From NCBI RefSeq assembly GCF_020497125.1, contig NC_059082.1, forward strand, positions 19,581,965 to 19,645,964: a stretch of 64,000 nucleotides of DNA, given 5' to 3'. The stretch comes from Mauremys mutica. Taxonomy: Eukaryota > Chordata > Testudines > Geoemydidae. This document shows, piece after piece, positions 23,101-35,100 of this stretch (the first letter of the stretch is position 1; each line of letters starts with the position of its first letter). The translations under genes and the position numbers were made by a program. The notes below the pieces were generated by a model. That model did no database searches, had not been told where the DNA came from, and saw nothing but the letters and a program-made list of their open reading frames with translations.

Positions 23101-26100
23101 CTACACAAAATATATGCATTCCTTTGGTGCAATCAGTGAGGCTCAGATAAGTGAACACAAAAAATACCCTCTGACTTAGAGGGGATGAAAATGTTGTCCT
23201 TAGTCACCACAGTTGATTAGAACCTCAATTTTACATCTCATCTGAAAGACACTTCCAGCAATGCATTGTCAGTCCATGCTGGGCCACTGGTTCAATAGTG
23301 AGTTAGAAAGGGGAGAGCCACTTTTTGAATCATCAGCACCGTGTCCTGTAGCACATTGGTTGTCCTTAGAAGTAGCTTAGCAGAATTTGTCCTGAAGCTG
23401 AAAAAACAGAGCTATTTTGTTGCTAAATCTTACTCTTTTTTTTAAAGCCAATGATACTCAACTTACTGATTCAGAAGAAATTTCAATTCAAACAGGCAAG
23501 ATGGGGAAAACAAAGGTATACTATTTATTTTAAAAAAAATTTAATTCTGTTACAGGTTTAGACAGTGAAGACCAAATTTTCAAAGGGGCCTCCATCTTGC
23601 ATCTTAGACTGAGATTGTGGCCTGCCCTGTATGATCACACAAATAAAACTACTCAAAAATATGATCGTTCTTTATATTGTCACACAATATTCTGTAGTGT
23701 AGATAAGACCTAAAGCCTTTGAGTGTCACAGGCCATGTTTTGCTATTTGAAGTCATACTCGGGCTATTTTAAGTTCTGACTTGTAATATGTCATCAGCTG
23801 AAAGTGTTTTCCTTTATCTGAGAATACAAGATGTTTAATTCATGGTAAGAAGTGCATTGAACATTAGTTTTGAATGGTTTGTTTAAAACATTTTTCAGAT
23901 TGATAAATATATCACTGAGGAATCAAGCAGAAAAAATGTCAAGGTAAGTTTGCTAAACATATCATAAAGTAGATTACAATATAATATCAAACCAATATAT
24001 TGTGTCAACAGTGGCAATTTAGGGAAAGAAAGGAATACAGAATTAGGCCCCAATATATATATATATTAAAGATTCAATATTATTTTTATTAATTATATAC
24101 ATTTAGATATACCGCATAATGGAAAATCCAGATATGGTGTGAGTGTGTTGATTTAATTTGATTTAATTGACATGTCATGAATGAATACTGGGGGCCTAAT
24201 TTTTGGTTTTCTCTAAGCTGTGCTTAATGAAGAACCTGTGCGGGAAGCAACAGTAGCTGTGTGTCAGTTTTATATTCTCCTGATTCCAGGGGCTGCTTGG
24301 GGCTGCTCATAGGCAGTGGGTAGCTAAGGCTAGAGGGGACTCAGTCTCCCCAAAATTAATCTTTGCCAGAAAGAGCCCCTGCTATGATGGAGGGCTTAAT
24401 TGGGTGCTAACTGCGTGAGCCATAGCCCACCTAGGTCCACTCATGGATATGCCCCTGCTGAGCCTCTCTGCCCCAGGAATATTTTCTCTAGCCACCCATG
24501 AGTCTGCTTCTGCTCCTGCTCCTCTCATAAGTTAACCAAATCTGACCGGTAAGAGCACACAAGGTGCCACTGGGACAGCCAGGTATTCTGACTGCTCCAT
24601 TTGAGGCATCAGTGTGATTACTTACATAAGTAAAGTTAGTGATAGGTGTCAGTGTTGTGGAACTGACCACTAAAATATTAACTGACCAAATTTCATGGAG
24701 ATAATATGAAATAAGAACAGATGTAAACTTCTATCACAACACAATAATGTATTTATAACTGAACTAATTAAGTTAAGAAAAATATTACTGATACATGTAA
24801 AAATAGCAAATCAGGTTCTGTGTTCTTCTGAGACTTCTATAAAGTTAAGGACCAAAACCTGCTCACGTGAGTCGCATGAGTAATTTTATTGACATCACTA
24901 GATCAGAACCCACTTAGCTCACAAGAGTGATATTATCTGCATACAGTGGTAATATCTGCATAATGATTTGAACTCATAAAGTGTTATGTAAATGCTAAGC
25001 ATTCTTCTTATTTTTATTTTGCTTTCTGTTCTCTGAAATATAAACTGACCCACTTCCTGGCATGAAATAAAAAACATACAGCATGTTCAAATTGTATGAG
25101 GGTGATGTCAGGCAGAAGGAGAATTGTTTTCTTTGCTATGTCCATGGCCTCTGCTGGAACACTGTCTGTTATGCACTTGCCATACAATTAACAGAATGAC
25201 TCTGCAGTGACTAGCTTCAACTAGAAAATGAAGGCAGGGACTGGGAAATAGCAAAATATGATTGCAAATTGAACTGCTGACTTAAATATAAAAACAAAGC
25301 AAAACACCTTGACTGGGGTTTTACTCTATAGCTTCTGGGGGGAAGTAATTTTTGAGACAGAATCATAGGGATGCAAAACATTTATTAATGATCAGGCAGC
25401 AATTTCTTGCTGTACCTTGACTGATTGATAATTGGACCTCTCATTGAGTCTGGACAATCAGATAAAGTAATTGGTAAAGAAAATACTACTGAAAAAATGG
25501 GACTCCCAACAATGGAACATTTCCATTGTGGGTAAATGTCTTCAATTTCAGTTTAGAAAAAATATATTGTGGATACATTTGAAGTGATATGTTCTCAGCA
25601 AAAAAAGAGAAACTACAAGGAGTATAATAATTAGTAATTAAACATTTTTTTCCTTTTAGAATTATAGATACCCAGGTTTCAAGTTAAAACAGCTTACGGA
25701 ACTACCAAAACATTTGGAAGCAGCAAAACTTTGGGACTTGGTTATAAAAGCTCACAATTTCAAAGTATGTACACTTTATTCCAGTTTGCTAAATAGAAAC
25801 TGCTAACATAAAATAGTGCCAGATCTTTATGGTTTATAACTTAAATAAGCATATATTTTAAAATGTTCATATTCCATTTTTTCTTTAGGTATTTTTAATT
25901 CATGAAAGATGCCAGACTGAGAAATCTAGACAGTGAAGTCCATTATTTATATGCACAACCAGCTCACCTCAGGCAGCAGCAATGAACATTTCCCCTCAAA
26001 GCTTTTTCTTGTGTCTCAAACCTGATCTATTATTATATTGGGGAAAAAATACACTAAATTAATATTAGAGTTGCAAAGTCAAGCACTCAGAAGTTAGTAA

Positions 26101-29100
26101 GCTCCAGATCTTCAAAGGTATTTAGGCACCTATTTCCCATTAAAATTAATAGGAGTTAGGCATCTTAATACCTTTAGGGATGTGGGCCAAAATGCCAAAA
26201 TTAGGGTTGCCTATATAACCTTAATTCAGCCTCCTTCTGCATATGCTTTATAGTATAGTCTTTAATTACATGACCACATGGTATTTTTGCACAGGATCCA
26301 TCTTTCATTCAATCCACAGGATGGGCAGTGCTCAAGGAATGAATCAGGCCTGTGTAGTGCATGAGGTTATTGTCTGAAGGACTCCTGCTGTGAGGATCCA
26401 TGGTCCTGGAACCTAGGTCTGCAGGCTCCTGTGTGGATCCCTTGTCCACACAGCCAGACTACAGATCTGGTGAAGCAGGGAACAGCAGCCAATGAGCCCT
26501 ATGGGTTCAAGCTCCACTGGATGTCCCGCCCATGGAAGTCCTGACTGGCAGAGCCTACTGCATTCTCTAATTGCCCTAGGGAGAACATCTGGAGGCTGTC
26601 TGTGCAACTAGGTAGATTTCCAGCTTGCTGCTGCAAACAGACCCTTGATACATTGCCTCACTGCTGGTTTCTGGCCCCAGTCCTGCTCCTGATGCCAAGC
26701 CTTGCTTCTGGTTCCTGGTCTCCTGCTCTGCTCCTAACTCCTCAGGCTGCCTTCGTTCCTGGTTCCCTGCTCCATTACTGCATCTTGCCCTGCCTCTGTT
26801 TTACTAACCATACTTTGGCTGACTCACTTGGCTCTGACATGGTGCAACTCATTGACCTCGATTCCAACCTTGACTGCTGCTTCTGACCTTGAACCCTCTA
26901 GACTGAACTCAGACCATGTCCCTTATAACCATGGCCCTGGCCTCTTCCCCCAGCCTGTAGGTGAAGTCCTGGTACCTGCCTGTTAGAAGCTGATGAGTTG
27001 TAATTCAAGTTCCTGCATCCCATTGCATTACTAGCACAGCAGCACGCAAGCTTTGGTGTGTACGTGTTAAAGTTCCCTTATACGCTATCTAGCTCAAATT
27101 TAAAGCACCACTTAATCTGAGCTGGAGGAATCCGGTTAGGGAAAAACTTGAGTTACACCCCAAGCTAATAGTTCAGTGAAGACAAGCCCTTTGTTTCTTC
27201 AAAAGATTGTGCACATGGATTCTACTCTTGGTGCGCATGCACCCTATTTCTACAAAATGGCATTCTTTTGGGCAGTAGTGCCCAATAGGACTGTGCCTGC
27301 TAGATGTCTTTGCACCTCCCACTCAAGAACATAAAAGGCAGAGTGGTCCCTGCTATCCCTCAGTTCCTTCTTACCTCCTGTGGAAGGAACCCCTCCAGTG
27401 TCCACTTGCTTCTTGCTGCTAGTGTTAGTTATTATTGTTAGTTAGTTCTTAGTGAATAATTTTAGTCTTTTTGCCTGTTGGCCCCAAAACCAGGTTTTTG
27501 TGTGAGATATTTAATTTATTGGCTAGACTTCTCCCCTCCATCCATTAGAGGAGCTCTAACTATATGGAAGAAACAAAATTCCATGGTTCAAATCTGCCCT
27601 TCATGTGAAGCTTCAATGCCAATTACCAGCAGACTCTCCAGCTGCCTCTTTTGTTTAGAAGAGGATAAACAAATGTAGAGAATTGGTAGACAAGGTCCCA
27701 AGGGTAAGAAAAAGAAGCTCAGGACAGCTGGCAGTTTCTCAAAGGTACAGCATTAAAGGCATAACAGCAAACTATCCCAAAGCAGAGTAAAGATAGGAAG
27801 ATACAAATATAGTTGTATCAGGAACTCTTTAATTACCTGAAAATCAAAAAGGAATCATACAAAGAGAGAAAACAAGGACAAATTGCTAAGGATAAGTACA
27901 AAAGAAGAGCACAAGCATGTAGGGACAAAATCAGAGAGGCATAAAATGAGTTACAACTAGCAAGGGACATAAAAGGCAATAAAAAGGTTCTATAAATGCA
28001 TTAGAAGTAAGATGAAGGAAAGTGTAAGTCCATTACTTAACAGGGAAGGAGGGGTACTAACTGATGACACAAAGAGGAGGGTGCAAGTGTTTACGAATAC
28101 CTACACCATCTCTGACAGATGTTTGTCTAGCATGTTCTTAAAAGCTTCCAATGACAAGAACTATACAACCTCCCTTGATAATCTTTTCCAGCACTTAACT
28201 ATCCTTATAGTTAGGGTTTTTTTTCCTATTATCTAATCTAAATCATCCATAGACTGTAATGGGAGGGGCAGAGCTATAACCTTTTATAACCCTTTGAAGA
28301 CTTATCCCAAATAAGTGTTTAGGTCACCTGTCATTCTTTGAATAGCTGGTAATAACTTTTACAAAAGAAAATTATAGTGCTGTATATTTTGAGGGACTGA
28401 ACATTACTTCTAACGTTAATGTTTCACTACCAGCCTTCAACAAGATGTTTAGATTCAAAATATACAAATTTTTACTTCTAAAAAAATTACTTATGTATGC
28501 ATATGTTTGGCACACAATGCTGTCAGAAAGCCTGCTATATAGACCCAAAAATGACTTGGACATCTCAGAAACCATAATTTTAGTCCCACGCCCACCTCCA
28601 AAAAGTCTGTTTTTTGTCATACTGACACTACTTTAGCTTCAGCAAATGACAGGAAATTAATAGCTGCCATAATAAATAAACCTGACACAGTCAAAATGCA
28701 TGAATTCCAGAAAAAATTCAGTACATAAATTACATAATATTTACAATCCCTCAGTTATCAGATAGTAACAGATTTAATAACTACTTCAAAAATTTAACTT
28801 TAGAAATACAATTTGTGTAATGTAATACTTTTTAATAGCCTCATTTGAAAAAATTTTTTAGAAGACTGCAATTGCACTCTACATAAGCATATTGAAAAAA
28901 TACCATTATGTGAGTTTTAAAGTCTTTTTATGGCATTAATTGTAATATTTTGGGGCCAGTTTCAGTGGCGTTGGAACAGTTTTTTATAGTGGGGGTGCTG
29001 AAAGACATTGAACAAAACTGTAAGCCTTGTGTATGATAGAAACCACTTCAATCCAGAGGGCGCTGCCACACTCCCAGCACCCTAGTTCCAGCACCATTGG

Positions 29101-32100
29101 CTAATGTGTGCCTTGTCCTGTAGAGCTACCCACCAGGGCAATCCTAAAACCTCACTAATACTTCTGAACAGGGGCCATGCACAGTTCATAATTTATGCTT
29201 GTTACCTGATGCAGAGGGGAATAAATGGAACTTATATATGAATCTGCTTTATTGATTTTGCTAGCTACTCTTGTTCTCTGAGGTATTGTTTTTAAATTGC
29301 CATTGTGTTGAACTCATTTTTAGGATTCAAATGCAAAGAACACTACCTAAGGCCTCACTAATTTTGTGTATTTCAGTTTTTGAGTGCCAAATTTGAGACA
29401 TTTAGGACCTGAGTTTCAGATATGCTGAATATTTGTAACTCCAGTCAAAGCCAATGCAAGCTGAAAATGCTTGGCCCTTAAGAATATCCAGCTTTCGTTG
29501 TATCCACATGAGTACCCCATGTTGTACTCAACATAGTGGATAATTTTGAAAGAAACTGCTTCTCTTCAACTTAAAGCTAAGCATTTTCCTCTTGAGGTTT
29601 TTTTCCAAGTGTTTGCTGAAGCTAAGACATTTTTCTACTATCTGCTGGATTTTGTTATGAAGTGCACCTCTTGCGGTCTTTAACTTTTTGCATTTCTACA
29701 GTCTAAATAAATTAAACAAAAAGTTTGTTTCAACAGGAAGAAGTTTTTAAAGTTTGGAGAAAGTTGTTTCTCTCGGAAGCATCCATTGCTGTTTTACAGG
29801 ATTGTTTTTGGTGGTGGTTTCTTCAAAAGTTTAAGGTATAAACATATAACAAAATTATTCTTACAGCTCTTCTAATCAAATGTACAAAATTAAGATTTCT
29901 TGTTTTACAAAGTCATGATCCATAGATTGAAGCAGAAGTAGGCCCAGAATGAAACATCTAACTTTAACCTGATCTCAGAGGACATATGCTTTACTTGTGA
30001 AGAGCCATTTAAGACAGACGGTTTATATCACTGAATACTAAAATAAAACTTTAAGCCAGAATTGACGGTTTACTTTAGCTTTGCTTACTTTGTTTAATGA
30101 TGCTAAAATTTATGCAAGATGTTGTTTTGAAATAATTAAATATAAGAACATAAAGCAAAAATATCACTACTTTTGTTACCTGACACTATCGATATGTACA
30201 TAACTGAGGAGCCAAAGGAAAATATTCATACAGTACATTACTGTGCTTGTGAGCTATCTTGACTCAGTACAGTGCTTCAGCCCAACATTTAAGGTGGTGC
30301 TTAATAGGGATGGATTAAACACATGTTTCAAATTAAGCATGTCCTTAAGTGCTGTGCCAAATTAAGAGCTTTTGCAAAAAATTAAGAAAACTGTTAATTT
30401 AAAGGGAGAAAGAATAAAGCAAAATGTAAAATTACTTTGGGAATATCGATAACAGTGTTGTTCCTCATATCATCAGATTAAATGCTACAAGAAATTGCTA
30501 ATGCCACAGTTCAACAGGGTATTTAAGCACAGGTCTAGCTTTAAACATGTAAGTCATTATATTATCTGTAGTAGTGGAATTGCTCGCATGAATAAGTACC
30601 CTGCCGAGTCAGGGCCTAAATTCTGATCATCATCATTTAATTAATAACTATTTCTGATTTTATGTTGATTTTTCCTTTTAAGCCTAATCAAGAAGATCAA
30701 GATTACTTGTTTGACAGAATTGCAGACAGCTTTGTATCACTTTTCCTATGTGTCCCCAGTGATACTAAAGATGCTTTTTTTCAGGTAATGGTATGGTAAC
30801 ATATGAGTTGCAATGATTAGTTATATAAGTTTGGCAAGTTTTTAAGTCTCTTTTTCTTCCCTCTTGTACATGGTGTGGAAAAATGCATTAATTTCATGGA
30901 AATTGGTATGGCAGAAGGAAAAGCCATATAGAGACAAGCTCCCCCACTCACATAGACACAAACATTCCCTTGCTTAAACAATACATGTTTTGGGAGAGAT
31001 GTATAGGAGGTTCCTGGCTGAACAAAAGGAAATAGAAGTTAGGGGGCAGCAGCTGCCCAGGAAAAATTTTCAAAAGTACCAGAGGCCAAAAGATCAGACT
31101 TTTAAAGAGATTTAGGCACCAAAACAGGTAAATAGGTGCCTAAGTCCATCATGTAGGCACCACTGACATTTTCAAAGCTACAGCTCATGTGCCACCTAAT
31201 CCCTTTATCTGCCTAGGTACCTTGAGCACCTAAATTTCTGCTGGTAAGCATTTACAAAGCAATCTAAGTTCTGCTGCCACCCAACAGCTAACAAGCTGCT
31301 CACAGCAGTAGCTGAAGCCAAAGCCCTGAAGTGGGATTTTTGAAGTAGGAGAGAGAATGCTTACCTCACCTCCAGGGCTTTATCCTGTAGGTGTGCTCTA
31401 AGCATACCTGTTACCTGCCAGACTCTGCAGCAGGTAGTCTAGATGCAGGATATTGATAGATGGCAGCATATGTTTGTGGGGGCAGGGCGGTGCAAGGATA
31501 TTTTGCGCCCTAGGCAAAACTTCCACCTTGCGCCCCCTGCCCCCACCCCTCCCCCCGGAGCATCGCTTATTATAAACTTTCAAAAATGAATACTGCATAC
31601 TGTGGCATTGTTCATTAGAATTAATACACATTCAGCTTGAAAATTTATTAACTTCATTATTTAGTCTACATATTTAATGAAAATAAATGACTAATCTGAC
31701 AGGATGTGGGGCTGGCTGGCTTTGGGCACGGGGGTGCAGCAGGGGTTGGATGGAGACGGGGTGTGCGGGGCTGGCTGGCTGGCTTTGGGCAGGGCAGGGG
31801 ATGCGGAGCTGGTTGGAGATGGGGTCTAGGGTTGGCTGGAGACAGGGGGTGTGGGGCTGGCTTTGTTCAGGGGGCTGCGGAAAGGATTGGCTGGAGACGG
31901 GGTGTGGGGTTGGCTGGGAGCAGGGCAGGGGGTGTGGGGCTGGCTGCGGGTAGAGGGTGTGGGGCTGACTGCGGGCAGGGCAGGAGGTGCAGCAGGGGCT
32001 AGCTGTGGGCAGGGGGTGCAGCAGGGGCTGGCTGTGGGCAGGGGTGTGGGGCTGGCTGCGGGCAGGGCAAGGGGTATGGGGCTGGCTGGAGACAGAGGGT

Positions 32101-35100
32101 GTGGGGCTGGCTGCAGGCAGGGCAGGGGGTGTGGGGCTGGCTAGAGACAGAGGGTGTGGGGCTGGCTGCGGGCAGGGCAGGGGGTGCAGCAGGGGCTGGG
32201 TGCAGGCAGGATGTGTGGGGCTGGCTGTGGGCAGGGCAGGGTGTGTGGGCCTGGCTAGAGACAGGGGGTGTGGGGCTGACTGGAGACGGGGTGTGGGGCT
32301 GGCTGCGGGCAGGGCAGGGGGTGCAGCAGGGGCTGGCTGCGGGCAGGGGGTGTGGGGCTGGCTGCAGGCAGGGCAGGGAGTATAGCAGGGGCTGGCTGGA
32401 GACAGGGGGTGTGGGGCTGGCTGGAGGCAGGGGCTGGCTGAAGGCAGGGCAGGGGTACAGCAGGGTCTGGCTGGAGACAGGGGGTGTGGGGCTGGCTGGA
32501 GGCAGGGGCTGGCTGGAGACAGGGCAGGGGGGTACAGCAGGGGCTGGCTGGAGACAGGAGGTGTGGGGCTGGCTGGAGGCAGGGCAGGGGATGCAGCAGG
32601 GGCTGGCTGGAGACAGGGGGTGTGGGGCTGGCTGGAGGCAGGGGCTGGCTGTGGGCAGGGGGTGTGGGGCTGGCAGCAGGCAGGGCAGGGAGTACAGCAG
32701 GGGCTGGCTGGAGACAGGGCAGGGGGTACAGCAGGGGCTGGCTGGAGACAGGAGGTGTGGGGCTGGCTGGAGGCAGGGCAGGGGATGCAGCAGGGGCTGG
32801 CTGGAGACAGGGGATGTGGGGCTGGCAGCAGGCAGGGCAGGGAGTACAGCAGGGGCTGGCTGGAGACAGGGCAGGGGGTACAGCAGGGGCTGGCTGGAGA
32901 CAGGAGGTGTGGGGCTGGCTGGAAGCAGGGCAGGGGGTGCAGCAGGGGCTGGCTGCGCGCAGGGTGGTGGTGACCAGGGCTGTCTCTAGATATTCTGGGG
33001 CCCTACGCAGCCCCTCCGTGGGGGTGGGGTGGTGGTGCCCCAGGCCCCTGTGGGGGGGTGGGAGCGGGGGGCCCCAGGCTTCGGTGGGGGGTCAGGCCTC
33101 CGGGGGTGCGGGGCTGGCTAGGAGGACAGGGGGGAACCGCCCCCCAGCACTCCCTGGCGGCACGGCTGGGGCCAGGTCTCTGCACTTTCCCCCGCCGGTG
33201 AGTGCAGGCCCGGCCCTGCTGCAGAGCTCAGGGGAGTGGGGGCGGGGCGGGGCTTAGCAGGGGCAGGGGCCCTGGGGAAGAGCCAGAGCAGCAGGGAGCA
33301 GCACAGCGCCCCCAGCGGCCGGAGGAGGAATGACATCACTTCCCGGCCTGCCTGCCGGAGCTGATCAAAGCCACAGCACCCCCTCGCACAGTGGTGGGAA
33401 GAGGGTTACACGTTTAGCCGGCGCCAGGTGGGCATCCCAGACATTTTGGGCACCGCTTTTTGGCGCCCTCAAATCTTGGCGCCCTAGGCGGCTGCCTAGT
33501 TTGCCTAGTGGTTGCACCAGCCCTGTGCAGGGGGGACACAACCCAACACCTGCACAAAAAACATTCAGGGAACAGGGACATATAGAGCCAGCATGAGAAA
33601 GAGAGAGAGAGAATTTTGGCAGGTAGGGCATAGGTTACCTAAGCAGCTGACCTGGCATATGTGGCCAGGTACCCTATAGAGCAGTGGTCCCCAACACGGT
33701 GCCCGCCTCTCGATGATGCAGCTTGCCGTCGACAAGTGACGTCATCGAGAGGCGTTGCTCCCGAATTTCGGCGGGGACGCCTCTCGACGTCGCTTGTCGC
33801 CAAGTGATGTCATTGAGAGGCGTCGCCCCCGAATTTCGGAGGGGACGCCTCTCGCTAACGCCGCTTGCCTTCGACAAGTGACGTCATCGAGAGGCGTTGC
33901 TCCCGAATTTCGGCGGGGACGCCTCTCGGTGACGTTGCTTGTCGATGGCAAGTGACGTCATCGAGAGGCATCGCCACCGAAATGCTGCCGAAATTCGGCG
34001 GCATTTCGGCGGGTGCTCCACCACTGCAGTGGTGCTTCAGCTGGCGCCCGCCAGCCAAAAAGGTTGGGGACCACTGCTACAGAGGGTTTTCATGTCTGAG
34101 ATTCTGAGCAGAGAGACACACCTCTCTCTGGCCTGTCAGCCAGGCTCATAAGATCAGCTGCTTAGATGCCTAAACTCTGCCTTCTCCCTGCCCTTTCCTC
34201 TGCATTTCACTACTGGCTTCTGAAAATCCCTTTCTTAGGTGCCTAACTCTCCCTGTGTGTTGTATGAGGAGCCTGGGTGCCAAACTCAGTGCTTTGAATA
34301 CCACTGGGTGGCAGGGCTCCTAGGAGTTAGGCTCAGTGTTGCAACACCTAAGTCCCCTTTGTGAATCTAGCCTGGAAGCATTTTTGAACATGTTACCTTA
34401 TGGAAAAGCACTATACAAATTTCTACTAAATCACATGTAAGTTAATGCTGAGGACATAATTATCAACTTCTTCTTGAGCTAAAGATCATCAACTGGACCT
34501 TCCAAGAGGGGTTGCACCCTTCCTTAGGATTAGTGGGGCAATTAAAACTAAACTGTCAATTATCTAATAGTAGTTAAGCATTTTGAGATCCTCAGATGAC
34601 ACACTCATATTCTCCTCCTCATATAGGAGTTATGTGGATTATTTCATTAATTTACGTGAGGTTCTCCAGTACTGTGGTGATGAGCACAAAAGAACATCCA
34701 ATAAACTAGGACTTACTCTTGATTTTCCTGCCAGCAAATCTAACTCAGAGGCTGTGGCATTTGGAACTCCTCCAGTGTGAGGCTGCATTTAAGCTATTAC
34801 TAGGCTATTTCGTCACCATTCACTCTGTATATTTGACAAACAATTTACTCTGGCTAGACTTTTCCTGTTGGTGTGTCTATTTGGGGGCCCTGTAGCCACA
34901 AAGTGGTACAATCAACCAGGAGAAAATAGTCATTAGGTCTAAAAATGCCATGTGCAAGTCCATGAGGTGTTGTTCTGGGTGGGGTCTTGCCTCCCACTCA
35001 CAAGGAGGAATTAGAAATAGATATAGTTACATGTATATTTGTATGGTGTAAGTGTTTAGTATGCAACATATATTATGACATTGCTTGGACCAGAATCCAG

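Noticed and set aside
31699..32965. Regular repeat array considered as a CRISPR array
   Set aside because: Direct tandem minisatellite with variable abutting units, no unique spacers, in vertebrate DNA.
32099..32989. 296-codon plus-strand open frame rich in Gly and Trp
   Set aside because: It lies wholly in a tandem G-rich minisatellite, with overlapping open frames in the other plus-strand frames. No promoter, splice or domain evidence.
33755..34151. Several overlapping open frames on both strands in the CRE-bearing hAT element
   Set aside because: They are multiple frames of the same tandem palindromic repeat and carry no domain.
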